A DNA stretch of 64,000 nt from assembly GCA_021613375.1 (NCBI GenBank), contig CM038716.1, positions 5,478,684 through 5,542,683 of the forward strand, read 5' to 3'. The notes beneath the pieces were generated by a model. The model had not been told where the DNA came from. It saw nothing but the letters and a program-made list of their open reading frames with translations, and did no database searches. The translations under genes and the position numbers were made by a program. This document shows positions 1-12,774 of this stretch, piece by piece. The stretch is from Megaleporinus macrocephalus (lineage: Eukaryota > Chordata > Actinopteri > Characiformes > Anostomidae). Within the stretch, counting starts at the first letter, position 1. Every line of letters starts with the position of its first letter.

Positions 1-1700
1 ACATTTCAGAGACTTAAGTTTTAACACAGACTCGGACCTCAGAGACTCAAGTTTCCAACCAGTCTCGGACCTCAGACTCAGACCTCAGGGATTCAAGTTT
101 CCAAACAGACTCAGACCTGAGAGACTCAAGTTTCTATGCGGACTCACACCACAGAGACTTAAGTTTCTACTTGGACTCGGACCTGAGAGACTGAAGTTTC
201 CACCCAGACTCGGACCTCAGAGACTCAAGTTTCTATGCGGAGTCGCGCCTAAGAGACTCAAGTTTTTACTCTGACTTGCACCACAAAGACTGAAGTTTTG
301 ATATCAGACTTAAGAGACTCAAGTTTCTATTCTGACTCACACCTCACAGACTCAAGTTTCTATGAGGACTCGCATCTCAGAGACTCAAGTTTCTACTCTG
401 ACTCACATGAAATTTTGATATCAGACTTAAGAGAGTCAATTTTTCACATTCGCACCTCAGACACTTGAGACTCAGATAAACCGCTCCGTGACTTTAGACT
501 CAACTCACACTGGCACTTCAGAGACTCACATCAGACTCACACCTCAGAGATTTGATTCCGACTTACAGTTTAGGGATTGATCTTGAGACTCACACCTTAA
601 ATACTCAAGATATTGACTCGTATTGACATTTCAGAGACTTAAGTTTTAACACAGACTCGGACCTCAGAGACTCAAGTTTCCAACCAGACTCGGACCTCAG
701 ACTCAGGCCTCAGGGATTCAAGTTTCCAAACAGACTCAGACCTGAGAGACTCAAGTTTCTACTCTGACTCATACCTCAGGGACTCAAGTTTTCACCCAGA
801 CTCGGACCTCAGAGAGTCAAGTTTCTACTCTGACTCATACCTCAGGGACTCAAGTTTCCACACAGATTCGGACCTCAGAGACTCAAGTTTCCACCCAGAC
901 TCGGACCTTAGAGACTCAAGTTTCTATTCTGACTCACACCTCAGAGACTCAAGTTTCCACCCAGACTCGGACCTCAGAGAGTCAAGTTTCAACTCTGACT
1001 CATACCTCAGGGACTCAAGTTTTCACCCAGACTCGGACCTCAGAGACTCAAGTTTCTACTCATACTTGCACCTCAGACACTCAGGTATCCACATAGACTC
1101 AGACCTCAGAGGCTCAAGTTTCTATGTGGACTTGCACCTTAGAGACTCAAGTTTCTACTCGGACTCGCACCCCAGAGACTCAAGTTTCTACTGGGACTCG
1201 CACCTTAGAGGCTCAAGTTTCTACTCTGACTCGCACCCGAGAGACTCAAGTTTTGACACTCAGACCTAAGAGACTCAAGTTTCTAATCTGACTTGAACCT
1301 AGAGACTGAAGTTTTGATATCAGACTTAAGTCAAGTTTTCACATTCGCACCTCAGACACTTGAGACTCAGACCTTAAAGACTTGAGATATTGACTCGAGA
1401 TATTGACATTTCAGAGACTCAGATCAGACTCGCACCTCAGAGACTCAAGTATCCACCCAGACTCGGACCTCAGAGGCTCAAGTTTCTATGCTGACTTACA
1501 CCTCAGAGACTCAAGTTTCCACCCAGCCTCGGACCTCAGATACTCAAGTATCCACCCAGACTCGGACACTCAGACTTAAGTGACTCAAGTTTTCACATTC
1601 ACACCTCAGACACTTGAGACTCAGACAAACCCCTCAGTGACTTTAGACTCAACTCACACTGTTACCTCAGAGACTCGACTCAGGCTCACCTGAAGTTTTG
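1..1700. repeat. 33-bp minisatellite array, degenerate
   Basis: A run of roughly 33-bp units built on the phrases gactcggacctcagagactc and aagtttccaccca, with many substitutions and indels. The opening acatttcagagacttaag recurs at 626, so a block of about 625 bp has itself been duplicated. The array continues off the left edge of the window. It probably lies in the intron just upstream of the exon at 1748. The short open frame at 1066-1269 is only the repeat read through and is not a gene. Confidence 0.9.
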
Positions 1701-1747
1701 TATTTCTTATCTCTCTCACCCACTGACTCTCTCTCTCTCTAATCCAG

Positions 1748-1958
1748 ACTCCTACGTGATGACCGCTCGTTCTCCTTCGTTCCTCGATCCCGTCAGGAGC
1801 TCCCTGACAACTTTCCCAAAGAGATCCCGGGAATCTGCTATTTCCTGGAGGCGGGCAGGTCCCACAGCCACGCCCCTCTGACCAGCACTCGCTCCGCCCC
1901 TATCCGGAAGGTGTCCTACAACATTGGGACTATGTTTCTACGTGAGACCAGCCTCTGA
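1748..1958 (+). CDS. Terminal coding exon of an unidentified gene
   Basis: I do not recognise this gene. A pyrimidine-rich tract and the acceptor AG at 1746-1747 precede one split-codon base, then 69 residues, then TGA at 1956-1958. The peptide includes [18 protein letters not shown] near its start and ends in FLRETSL. The last four residues fit a class I PDZ-binding ligand (S/T-x-hydrophobic), which would suit the cytoplasmic tail of a membrane protein or a scaffold partner; that is inference from four residues. Base composition is GC-rich, unlike the repeats on either side. The first codon base lies in the preceding exon outside the window. The gene would converge on aasdhppt. The open frame, acceptor, composition and downstream poly(A) signal support a real exon; the identity is unknown. 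Confidence 0.6.
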
Positions 1959-2160
1959 GATAAACCCCACCCACCTGCAACTAAACCACGCCTTGTAGGC
2001 TTGCGTTGCCCCCGGGCAACCAGTCACTCCGCCTCCCGGACACAGCGCTCCGCCCCCAGGGGTGAACAGATGAGAAGGACTGGAGAAGGAGACGTGAATA
2101 TTCATGAATATTCAAATTTTACTTTAAAGAGACTTTCACAAATTGAAATATATATATTTG

Positions 2161-2166
2161 AATAAA
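2161..2166 (+). terminator. Candidate poly(A) signal of the 1748 exon
   Basis: AATAAA lies about 200 bp after the stop codon at 1958, within an AT-rich stretch, giving a short 3' UTR. It overlaps a TA-rich microsatellite, so it could be fortuitous. Confidence 0.4.
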
Positions 2167-2190
2167 TATATATATATATATTATATATAT

Positions 2191-2580
2191 ACATATTTGC
2201 ATAAAGCCTTCTGCTCCACGACATGCGCAACATTATTCAACAACGTGCACATACACAGATGTACCACGACTACAATAACATAAACACTAAACACACAGGT
2301 ATAGCGTGCAACAGTGCCAAAATATACTATACAGATATACACACCTCAACACAGATATTCCAATAGAGGTCAAACATTCTGTGCATCTTTGCGTTTCATG
2401 TGACTTCACACTAAACAGTCGTTGTTGACCAGTGACTCAGCGGCAGGTTCCATCCTTTACTGGTATACGCCTTTCCCAGGAGTGGTCTTAGCTCCTGTGT
2501 AGGTCCCGGCAAAGGAGTGTAGCCGCCTAGAGCCCCCCTGAAGTTATAAAGCTTAATTATGTCAAATATACTAACATATA
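2191..2580. other. Intergenic stretch, nothing recognised
   Basis: No open frame, repeat unit or element boundary that I can support. The 60-codon minus frame at 2411-2593 has no recognisable content. Confidence 0.5.
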
Positions 2581-3211
2581 GCATTAAAACCACCTCCTTC
2601 TACACTCATTGTCCTACCATATAGGAGCTACACTTACAGACTGTAGTCCATCTGATTCTCTGTATACTTTATTACTCTGTTCTTCAATGATCAGGACCCC
2701 CACAGGAGTGTATAAGACTCAGTAGTGCTGCTGGAGTGTTCAAACACTGTGTCCACTCTATTAAACACGCCTACCATGCTGGTCCACCTTGTAGATGTAA
2801 AGTCAGAGACAGTAGCTCATCTGCTGCTGCACAGTTTATGCTGGTCGTCCTCTAGTCCTTCATCAGTGGACACAGGACGCCGCCCACAGGACACTGCTGT
2901 CTGGATAGTTTTGGTTGGTGGACGATTCTCAGTCCAGCAGTGACACTGAGGTGTTTAAACACTCCAGCAGCTGCAGCACTGCTGTGTCTGATCCGCTCAC
3001 ACCAACACAACACACACTAACACACCACCATCATGCCAGTGTCACTGCAGTGCTGAGAATGATCCACCTCCCTAATAGTACCTGCTCTGTGGTGGTCCTG
3101 TGGGGGTCCTGATCATTAAAGAACAGGGTAATAAAGATAAATAGATGAACTATATTGAACTGTAAGTGTAGAATTACAGAGTGCTCCTATATGTCTATAT
3201 GTTAAGTGGAG

Positions 3212-3215
<4 letters not shown>
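2581..3215. mobile_element. Foldback (inverted-repeat) element, copy 1
   Basis: The left part (ttaaaaccacctcc... cacttacagac... tcaggacccccacagg) is matched in reverse complement by the right part (tcctgtgggggtcctgat... aagtgtagaattacag), so the whole element is a long imperfect palindrome. Two further copies lie at 25130-25595 and 28241-28835. There is no coding capacity; it looks like a non-autonomous, MITE-like foldback element. I do not know its formal family name. Confidence 0.8.

Positions 3216-3287
<72 letters not shown>
3213..3287. repeat. (AT)n microsatellite
   Basis: About 37 TA dinucleotides directly abut the end of the foldback element. Confidence 0.95.
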
Positions 3288-3288
<1 letters not shown>

Positions 3289-4000
3289 CAAAATTTGGGA
3301 GTTGTAGTATGTGGGTGGAGCCTTATTTTAGCCATGCCCCCTGCATTTTAGAGCCCATTGTCAATCCTAAAATCGGAAAACTAGTGTGGAACATTAAGAA
3401 TAGCCTTTTCTGCTAATTAAGTTAACATTTGTTTGTGTTTGCATAAAAATACAATGTTTTTAAGCGTTCAAAGCTGTTTTTGCTAATTATGAACTAAAGT
3501 TCTGCTTAAAATGAGCTCAAAAATTGTCACTACTGAAACACTCGGTTAAGTTTTGGTGGTGTCATTATTGTTTTGGCAGTTAGAGATTTAAATGCTAATT
3601 TTATTCTAATAAATAAATAAAGATAATAATAAAATAAAGATATCTCAGAGTTAAAGGAGTTAAGGTAGTTCCATGTATGCATTATTAAATTAATTGTTTT
3701 ATTACAAGCATTTTTTTTATAACAAGCAAAAATATCTACTGCTATAGTGAGATAATTTAACCTAATAATAGATATAATCTTATATAGTCTTATAATATTC
3801 TTAAAATAAGAGTGATTTGATTGATCAGTTTACGTGGCAACATATCATTTATTTACGGTGTATTTTATGGCTGCAACACTTGGGAGTCTGCAGCCTCATT
3901 TGGAAACTTGTGTATGTGAATCCAGGGGGCGCCACTCCTGTCGGAAGGTGTTAGCTAGTTAAGTTCACCTCAGAGTTCACGAAATACACTGATCAAAAAA
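3288..4000. other. AT-rich intergenic DNA
   Basis: No gene or clear repeat unit. Mostly AT-rich, with homopolymer and ATAA-rich stretches. Confidence 0.5.
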
Positions 4001-4059
4001 ATATTGCATTCATGATTGAAAAGCACTTAAACAGATGTTGGGGTAAAAAAGACACTCAA

Positions 4060-4340
4060 CCCCTTTAGGATTTTCTTTTATATTAATTCCTTTAATAATT
4101 TAGGCGAGATATGAAAAATATCGCTGTCCAAAGAAAAACAAGCATCTTCATGGCAACTTTACAGGAAAGAAGAAAAACAGTTTTACTTCTAATGGAAGTC
4201 AATGGAACCAGAAATGTTTCCAAGTTATTTTGGGGCATTTCTATTGGTCCACTCATCAAGAATTTTTTCCAGCATGTAAACGCCAGCTGCTGCGTTCAAA
4301 TGATATCGAAAAATAAAAATGGACAAAAATAGAGATTTTT
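4060..4340. mobile_element. MITE remnant sharing sequence with 54805-54996
   Basis: The segments tatcgctgtccaaagaaaaa and attggtcca(c/t)tcatcaagaa, and the ending gacaaaaatagag, match the better-preserved inverted-repeat element at 54805-54996. The 73-codon open frame at 4111-4332 lies entirely in this remnant and has no recognisable protein features. Confidence 0.55.
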
Positions 4341-4479
4341 TTTTTTTATTGGACGGTGATGAGATTTTACCTGTTGGCGCTTTGTTGTAATTTTTTTAAC
4401 CTACAATCATTTTGGTCATACGTTCACATCGTTCCAGAAATTCTGTCCTAGTTAGGGCGGACGTGGTCACGCGACTGAA

Positions 4480-4990
4480 ACGCAAGGATACACACACATA
4501 CACACAGTGCTGTGTAAAAGCCAGAGACCCTCTTTGTCTTTGCACGGATAAATGGCTGATAAGCACAAGTTGTTGATTTTTTAATACTTCTGAGATTAGT
4601 TAGGAGATGAAGGACTCCTAACAACCACCTGGAAGACCTGGTGCCCCACCAAAGCTGTCCCCCTCAGATAGACAGCAATCAAAGGCATTCATTGCTAACA
4701 GAGACGAGAACATCAAGCCCCACTCTCTCCATCCATACTTCTACTGTGAGAAGACTCCTCAGTGCTGTGGGTCTGAAAGGATGTCTAGCTGTTCAAGAAG
4801 CTCCTCACTAAGAAAAGAAGATACAGACACATCAAACAAAGGAGCTGCTGATGTTCAGAGTCCAGAACCTCAACACCACTGGATGTGTTTATTTGGATGG
4901 TGAGAAGAAGAAAGTGATACATCATCTTCTAAGAGTGAGCTTTGGAGGTGAGTCTCTCTGAGAAACTGAAAGTGAGTCTCCTGAAAGGTA
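4480..4990 (+). mobile_element. Decayed Tc1/mariner-like transposase segment
   Basis: Around 4740-4920 a broken frame reads TVRRLLSAVGLKG and, further on, TGCVYLDGEKKKVI. These resemble the HTH-to-catalytic-domain part of Tc1-type transposases. An in-frame stop follows QEAPH, so the copy is dead. Termini were not located. Confidence 0.5.
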
Positions 4991-5117
4991 AACAGTGGAC
5001 ACAGTAGTTGATGGAGCTTCTATGGAATTTTATGTTAAGTATATGTTTTGTAACTTGTACTTAATGGCTGTTTTGACTGTAAAGTAATTAAATAAAGGGT
5101 GTCTCTGGCTTTCACAC

Positions 5118-5118
5118 A

Positions 5119-5153
<35 letters not shown>
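5118..5153. repeat. (AT)n microsatellite
   Basis: About 17 TA dinucleotides. Confidence 0.9.
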
Positions 5154-5155
<2 letters not shown>

Positions 5156-5680
5156 AACAATGACACACACACAGCTGTCAGCACTGTAGGACAGACAGGA
5201 TTCACATACAGAACCTGGTGCCTTCTAATAAATACACAGTGTAACTCACCCCCCCATCCCAAAACCCAGCCCCCCTCCACCCCCTCCATCATCAATAGAG
5301 GTCCGAGGTCAGTTCTGTGTGTATAAGTAAACCACACTGCTGAGGTCACTGAGGTTGTGTCTTTAACTCTCATTTGTTGTTGTTGTAGCTTTGTGTTCTT
5401 ACTGTGCTCCTAAAGGGACCCCGCGCACAGAACTCCAGTCCTGAAACTTGTAGGTGAGCCCAACACAAACATTCCTGTGCTCATCAGATCACTTTCACAA
5501 GAGTCTAAACATAGGCAGAAGTTTCCGGTTAGCATAAGACAATTTTGGAGGTTACTGAGGTTAAACAATGCACGTCCACAGCAGCCTCAACATCCGGGGC
5601 AAGTTATCTGAGATTGTGGGCTTCAGCATCCTCCATCTGTTCTACTGAGGAACCACCTCATGACACTTACTATTAGTAAA
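5154..5680. other. Intergenic stretch, nothing recognised
   Basis: Contains a C-rich patch near 5250-5285 but no gene-like frame. The overlapping open frames at 5035-5373 include the (AT)n run and are not credible genes. Confidence 0.5.
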
Positions 5681-5689
5681 AATAAAAAC

Positions 5690-7440
5690 ATATATTCCCC
5701 TCAAGTTTCCGGTGGGCATGAAAACATTTTCTGGTGAATTTAAGAATGTTTTCTAGTGAGCACAAGAAAGTTTCTGGTGAGCACATAAAAATTTCGCATG
5801 TGCCAATGAATGTTTCTGGTGAGCATATGAAAGTTACTTGTGAGCATAAAAAAGTCTGGTGGGCACGAGAAAGTTTCTGGTGTACATGAGAGTTTTGGTG
5901 AGCGTGAGAATTTCTGGTGAACACAAGAAAGTTTGTAGTGTACATGAGAATTTTGGTGAACATTAAAATTTCTGATGAGCATAAGGAAGTGTCTAGTGAG
6001 CACAAGAAAGTTTCCAGTGTCAATGGGAAATTTGGTAAACATGAGAATTTCTGGTGTGCACAAGAAAGTTTCTGGTGAACATTTTAAAGATTCTGGTGAA
6101 CAATAAAATTTCTGGTGAGCACGAGAATGTTTTTAGTAAACATGAGGATTTCTGGCGAGAACAAGGAAATTTCTGGAGAGTATATAAAAGATACTAGTGA
6201 ACATTAACATTTCTGATGAGCGTAAGGAAGTTTCTGGTAAGCACAAGAAAGTTTCTGGTGAACATTCAAATTTCTGGTTAGCACATGAAAGTTTCCAGTG
6301 AACATGAGGATTTTTGGTCAGCACAAGAAGGTTTCTAGTGTACATGGGAAATTTGGTGAACATTAGAATTTCTGGTGTGCACAAGAAAGTTTCTGGTGAA
6401 CATTTTAAAGATTCTGGTGAACAATAAAATTTCTGGTGAGCACAAGAATGTTTTTAGTAAACATGAGGATTTCTGGCGAGAACAAGGAAATTTCTGGAGA
6501 GTATATAAAAGATACTAGTGAACATTAACATTTCTAAATAGCATAAGGAAGTTTCTGGTGAGCATAATAAAGTTTCTAGTGAACATTAAAATTTCTGGTG
6601 AGCACGAGAATGTTTCTAGTGAACATGATGATATTTGGTGAGCACAAGAAAATTCCTGTTGAGCATATGAAAGATACCAGTGAACATTAAAATTCATGAT
6701 GAGCATAAGAAAATTTCTGGTGAGCACAAGAAAGTTTCTGGTGAACATTCAAATTTCTGATGAGCATAAGGAAGTTTCTGGTGAGCACAAGAAAGTTTCT
6801 GGTGAACATTTTAAAGATTCTGGTGAACATAAATAACTTCTGGTGAGCACGAGAATGTTTCTAGTGAACATGATGATATTTAGTGAGCACAAGAAAATTC
6901 CTGTTGAGCATATGAAAGATACTAGTGAACATTAAAATTTCTGATGAGCATATAGAAGTTTCTGGTGAGCACAAGAAAGTTTCTGGTGAGCATATTAAAG
7001 ATTCTGGTGAATATTAAAATTTCTGGTGAGCACGAGAATGTTTTTAGTGAACATGAGAATTTCTGGTATGCACAAGAAAGTTTTTGCTCAGCATATGAAA
7101 GATACTAGTGAACATTAAAATTTCTGATGAGCATAAGGAAGTTTCTGGTGAGCACAAGAACGTTTCTGGTGAACATTTTAAAGATTCTGGTGAACATTCA
7201 AACTTCTGGTTAGCACATGAAAGTTTAAGGTGAACAAGTATAATTTTTAGTTGGCCATGTGAAAGTTTCTGGTGACCCCATGAAAAGTTCTAGAGAACAT
7301 GTGAAAGTTTCTAATAAACACTTGATGTAGGACGTTTCTAGTGAACACGAGAAAAAATTGTAAAATCTCTGGTGAGCAATTTCGGGTGACTTTGTGTATC
7401 TTTCTGGTGAACATGTGAACCTTTCTGGTGAGCGACTAGT
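5690..7440. repeat. About 20/40-bp minisatellite, strongly degenerate
   Basis: Units alternate between gtttctggtgagcacaagaa and forms like tttctggtgaacattaaaa. A longer block is duplicated: ttctggcgagaacaaggaaa occurs near 6151 and again near 6472, a spacing of about 321 bp with the surrounding sequence conserved. The minus-strand open frames here (for example 5673-6023 and 6133-6384) are artefacts of the repeat. Confidence 0.9.
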
Positions 7441-7592
7441 AACGTTTTAGTTTTGTTTCCTTGACGATTTACTGTGCATCTTTAAAGATCTCTAGTTTTC
7501 ACCTAAAACTAAGCATACGAGTGTTTGGTGCTCACTTAAAAGTTTCAGGGTTAAACTAGTTTTGTAAAAGTCTGTTTAGGAGCTCACAGTTT

Positions 7593-7607
7593 ATATGTGT
7601 GTGTTTA

Positions 7608-7676
<69 letters not shown>

Positions 7677-7677
7677 C
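7593..7677. repeat. (GT)n microsatellite
   Basis: A long, nearly pure GT run. The cysteine/valine-rich open frames that begin in it are artefacts. Confidence 0.95.
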
Positions 7678-8425
7678 TGCTGTGATCTTGTTAAGATTGA
7701 ACTGTCAATCATCACCATCTGTCCAGTCACAGCAAAACACGACCTGTCATTCAAACCCAGCTGTCCAATCACACTCGACTTACTGGTGTCAATCAGACAT
7801 GTTCTTCCAAATCACACCAAACCAAGATCTGTCAATCAAACCAGTCCCTTCAGTCTCGCCAAAACAACAGCTGTCAGTCAATTTCCACAATGCCAATAAA
7901 ACCAAGCGTTCGCTTACAGACCCTCCGGGTTCCGCCTCCTGTCTTTCCTCGCATTAACCTTCAGCAATTCATTCATTATTATTATTACAGCTGTCTGTGT
8001 GTTTCTCTACTTGTTTTTGTACAGTTTCAGATCAGTGTTGTTCTACATAAGGGGATTTATTTAGTACTATTTATATATAATACATATGAAACACACACAT
8101 ATAATGAATGTCTGACTGTCCTTCTTGCTTCTGTTTATTTATTTTGATTAAATGTTTAATATAAAATACAAAAAAACAGACTACACTAAAATCACTGATC
8201 CTGTTTGCCTGTCTGAACAGTTAACACAGATGTCAGAACTGTCAGGCATTGAAACATATATATTTCAGAGGATATCACTGAACACAGGGGATCAGAAGCT
8301 GAGCTGTAGATCTGGAGCTGCTGGTGAGATAAGTCATGTTAAAGGCCACGCGTAGGTCTGATGATGCTGTTGATAATAAAATGCCAACAAGATAACCACA
8401 GCGTGCAAGGCATGTACGGCGGCGG
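7678..8425. other. Intergenic stretch with weak CTGTCAATCA-type repetition
   Basis: Between 7700 and 7880 the phrase ctgtcaatca or ctgtccaatcac recurs loosely, suggesting an old short repeat. No gene is supported. Confidence 0.45.
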
Positions 8426-8429
8426 CAGT

Positions 8430-9095
8430 CCCTGACCAGTGATTCCAGCACCCACCTATATCATGCATCCACCTGCACTGGTCATAGGCCCGCCCACTTT
8501 TATCATAGACCCATCATCCTTTATCACTTGCTCACCAACCCTTATCACTTGCTCCACCACCTTGGTCAACAGTCCACCCACCCTTATCACTGATCCACTT
8601 ACTTATTTCACTTGGCCCCCCCAACTTTTGCCATTGGCCCACCCACCCATATCACTGATCCACTCACTTATTTCACTTGGCCCCCCAACTTTTGCCATTG
8701 GCCCACCCACCCATATCACTGATACACTCACCTACTTCACTTGCCCCCCCCCAACTTTTGCCATTGGCCCACCCACCCATATCACTGATCCACTCACTTA
8801 TTTCACTTGGCCCCCAACTTTTGCCATTGGCCCACCCACCCATATCACTGATACACTCACCTACTTCACTTGCCCCCCCCAACTTTTGCCATTGGCCCAC
8901 CCACCCATATCACTGATCCACTCACTTATTTTACTTGGCCCCCCAACTTTTGCCATTGGCCCACCCACCCATATTACTGATCCACTCACTTGTATTACTT
9001 GTCCACCCATCTTTATCAACAGCCAACCCCGCTATATTATGGGTCAACTCACCTTTATCACTGGCCCACCTGCTTATTTTACAAGCCCACCCTCT
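8430..9095. repeat. About 64-bp minisatellite
   Basis: Units carry aacttttgccattggcccac, then cacccatatcactgat, then cactcacttatttcacttgg, with 4 to 6 well-conserved central copies and degenerate edges. The 229-codon open frame at 8439-9128 is the repeat read through; homopolymer C length changes also open other frames. Confidence 0.9.
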
Positions 9096-9935
9096 TTTTT
9101 ACTAATAGATACTCTGAACTGCCTATAAAGCAGCTCTGTGTGATTTGCATATTTACATATATTTACACATTCCCATTAGCCTGATGAGACTGAGGTGAGT
9201 TATGGGAGCGTTGCTGGAATAGAGCGCAGGGGGTCGTATTTCTGGAGGGGGGCGGTGTGATCATGTGTACATGTGTATGCATTTTTCATTTCTATTCATA
9301 CTCCCTATATGAAAATGTGGGCATGGCTTAGGACAGGTTATAGCTGATGACATACAGATTTATAAAAATAACCGGAATGTGGACACAAATATACAGTTGT
9401 AATAATACTGAGGAGAACTTTGATTATGTAAAAACTAAATAAAGGTACTAAAGCCACCTCTTTCTGAATAACCAATAGACCCTAATTACACTATAATTTA
9501 TATTTCACTTTGATATTTTTATATTTTTTTATGGTTTATTTGTCAGAGTACGCGAGTGGGTGGTTGGGGGGACTGTGAAGGTGAGATGTGGGCGTGTCCT
9601 CTTTGGATGAGAAATTGATGTTCACAGAAGCTGAGGACATGCCCCCTTTTATAGACAGCACTGATTAACACAAAAGAGGGATTGCTTAATTAAAGAATAG
9701 AAAGAACGAGAGAGAGAAGGTGTGAGAGTGAGAAAGAATAAGAGAAAGAACAACTCCATGCTTGACACACTGTACTTGTAGTCACAGCAAGTATCTCTGT
9801 GTTTTCATCTCATTATGTTGTTCTAGATTTTATCTGGTAGAACATTGCGCAGTGTTAGAACTGTAATTTTCATGTAACTGCTGTTACAGGACATCAGGAC
9901 TGAGTCTAAAACCCGAAGGCAGCCATCTCGATGTC
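9096..9935. other. Intergenic stretch, nothing recognised
   Basis: AT-rich with a short GA-rich patch near 9700-9750. No supported gene or element. Confidence 0.5.
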
Positions 9936-11700
9936 TTGCTGCCTGAGCTGTTGCCTTAGAAGTTTTTTCTCAATCAAAACAATATAAAACATTAACAAAA
10001 CCAAAAGCAAAACCAAACCACTAAACACCAAGGACATGTCATAGAACACCCCCTTAAACATCATAAACACCAACAAAATGTCATAAAACACCAACAAAAC
10101 AACATTAACAGTGTTAAAATATCGTAAAACACCAACAAAATATCATAAAACACCAACAAAACAACATAAACAATGTTAAAATACCATAAAACACCAACAA
10201 AACATCATAAAACACCAACAAAACGACATAAACAATGTTAAAATACCATAAAACACCAACAAAAAATCATAAAACATCAACAAAACGACATAAACAATGT
10301 TAAAATACCATAAAACACCAACAAAACCAAAAGAACAAAACTGCGCAAACACAGAGTATTATAGTATATGTACAACAGAGAAGAATACATCTGCACTGCT
10401 TTCCTAAATTGGCTGAACAGACCTCTGCAACACCATAAAATGCCTGTAAAACATCAACAATATCATCAAACACCTGTGTAAAACCATAAAATGCCTGCAA
10501 AACACCATAAAGGACCTCCAAAACATTGGGAAGCAACAACAAAACAAAAAGCACTACATCTTGAAACATCATGAAATGCCTTCAAAACATCCTAAACACT
10601 GCCATAATAAAAAAAAACCTATAAAACACCATCAAAACAATATAAAACACTTACAAACCATCATAAAAACTTCCAAAACACTAAAACCAACAAAACAAAA
10701 AACACTAATACAACATCATAATAGACCTCCAAAACACCATAAACACCAACAAAATATTTTAAAAACACCATAAGACACTAGAAAAATATAATAAAATCTT
10801 TAAAAAGCCATAAAACACTAACAAAACAAAAAGCACTACATCTTGAAACATCATGAAAGGCCTTCAAACCATCCTAAACACTGCCATAATATCATAAAAA
10901 AACCTATAAAACACCATAAAACACCAACAAAACATCATGAAAGACCTCCAAAACACTGAAAAAAACAACAAAGCAAAAACACTAATACAACATAATGAAA
11001 GACCTCCAAAACACCATAAACACCAACAAAATATTTAAAAACACCGCAAGATAACAGAAAATATTCAAATGCCATAAAACCAACAAAACATGACGAAAGA
11101 CCTCTAAAACACCAAAAAACAACATAGAATACCCCAAAACACCAACAATATCATCAATCACCTCTACAACACCATAAACACTTGCAAAACATCATAAAAG
11201 ACCCCATAAGTCACCACCAAAATACCATGAAAAAAATCCATAGACCATAAAACACCAACAAGACATGACAAAAGACCTCTAAAACACCAACAAAACCTGA
11301 CAAAAGACCTCTAGAACACCAACAAAACCTGACAAAAGACCTCTAGAACACCAACAAAACATGACAAAAGACCTCTAGAACACCAACAAAACCTGACAAA
11401 AGACCTCTAAAACACCAACAAAACCTGACAAAAGACCTCTAGAACACCAACAAAACCTGACAAAAGACCTCTAAAACACCAACAAAACATGACAAAAGAC
11501 CTCTAGAACACCAACAAAACATGACAAAAGACCTCTAGAACACCAACAAAGCAACGTAAATCACAAGCAATACATCCTAAAGGATCCCAGGAACACTGAA
11601 AAACACCACCAAAACACCAACACATCCAGAAAATCCAAAACATCATAAACAAAATTAAAAACTCTTAAACATCAACAAATTATCATAAAATGCCTCAGAA
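9936..11700. repeat. A/C-rich minisatellite (aaaacaccaacaaaacatc family)
   Basis: Degenerate units of caccaacaaaacatcataaa. A regular 31-bp sub-array of ctctagaacaccaacaaaac and ctgacaaaagac occupies about 11260-11550. A non-repeat segment near 10326-10425 reappears at 11718-11815, so the array grew by larger duplications too. The strand is extremely G-poor. Confidence 0.9.
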
Positions 11701-12360
11701 ACAACATAAAACCAAAAACTAAAGCTAACCAAATCTGCGCTAACACTGAGAATTATGGGATACGTACAACAGCGAAGGATACATCTGCACTGCTTTCCTA
11801 AAACAGTGAACGGACGAAGCTCAGCAGGCCAGTGTTTTATACAAACATTACATTCACACAGGACTCAGAATACTGTATAACTGTATAAGCACAGCCCACA
11901 TGTCCCTGCGTTCTTAGAATATTATACGACTCCAGAACCACCTCTGTTATTAGAACATGGTGCTGTTCTAGAACCTGTTAACACAACAGGCTGTGCCCAT
12001 AAGCATTCTGCCTATGTTCTGTTGATCTAGAGCAGCATTTACCTCCCTGTTCTCGTCCCATCCCATAATATCATTACTGCGCTAATCTGCTCATCACTCA
12101 TTCATTACAACCTCATCACGCTCGACCAATCGGATTAGGCCAGATAATTAGAGATGCAGCAGCTGATAGCGGGGGCTGATATAACGGAGCGTAACGCTTC
12201 AGGAAAAACTTCCTTCTGCTTGTAAAACAATACGCGGGATTTTGCAGTAATTCTGATCTTCTGGACTAGATGATGGACTTTAATCTATAATCTGTATGTC
12301 GGCCAATAAGAACACTATCATATTAATGAAGAACAATTTAGACGTTTCAAAGCAACTGCT
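11701..12360. other. Intergenic stretch
   Basis: The first 115 bp repeat the segment at 10326-10425. The remainder shows no gene or recognised element. Confidence 0.45.
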
Positions 12361-12640
12361 GGAAGACCATGAAAAACAATGAAAATAATAATAAAAAAAA
12401 CATAACAGATAACAGATTTCCTAAAACAGGAAAAACTCTGCATACACCTCCATACACACTCTATACATCAAAACATCATAGAACTTTATTAGGACCTCCC
12501 AAACACCATAAAATACCAACAAAACATCATACAATTCCTCAAAAACAATATAAAACACCAACAAACCATCCAGAAAGACCTTAAAACCACCATAAAATAC
12601 ATGCACATCATAAACTCCTCCAAAACACAATAAAACATCA
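12361..12640. repeat. Second A/C-rich array segment
   Basis: Same vocabulary as 9936-11700 (aaacaccataaaataccaac, aaaacatcat), probably an outlying part of that array. Confidence 0.7.
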
Positions 12641-12774
12641 TCAACACCTCCATCCTGTACACATCTCTCTCTCTGTATCTGTCTCTCCATCTCTTTCTTC
12701 ACTCTCTGCCTTTCTCTCTCTCTTCTTTCTCTGTAATATCTTCTCTCTCGTCTCTCTCTAGAGTCAAGTCTGAC

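Noticed and set aside
8439..9128. 229-codon plus frame rich in Pro, Thr and His
   Set aside because: A 64-bp minisatellite with indels in C runs; other frames and the opposite strand are equally open.
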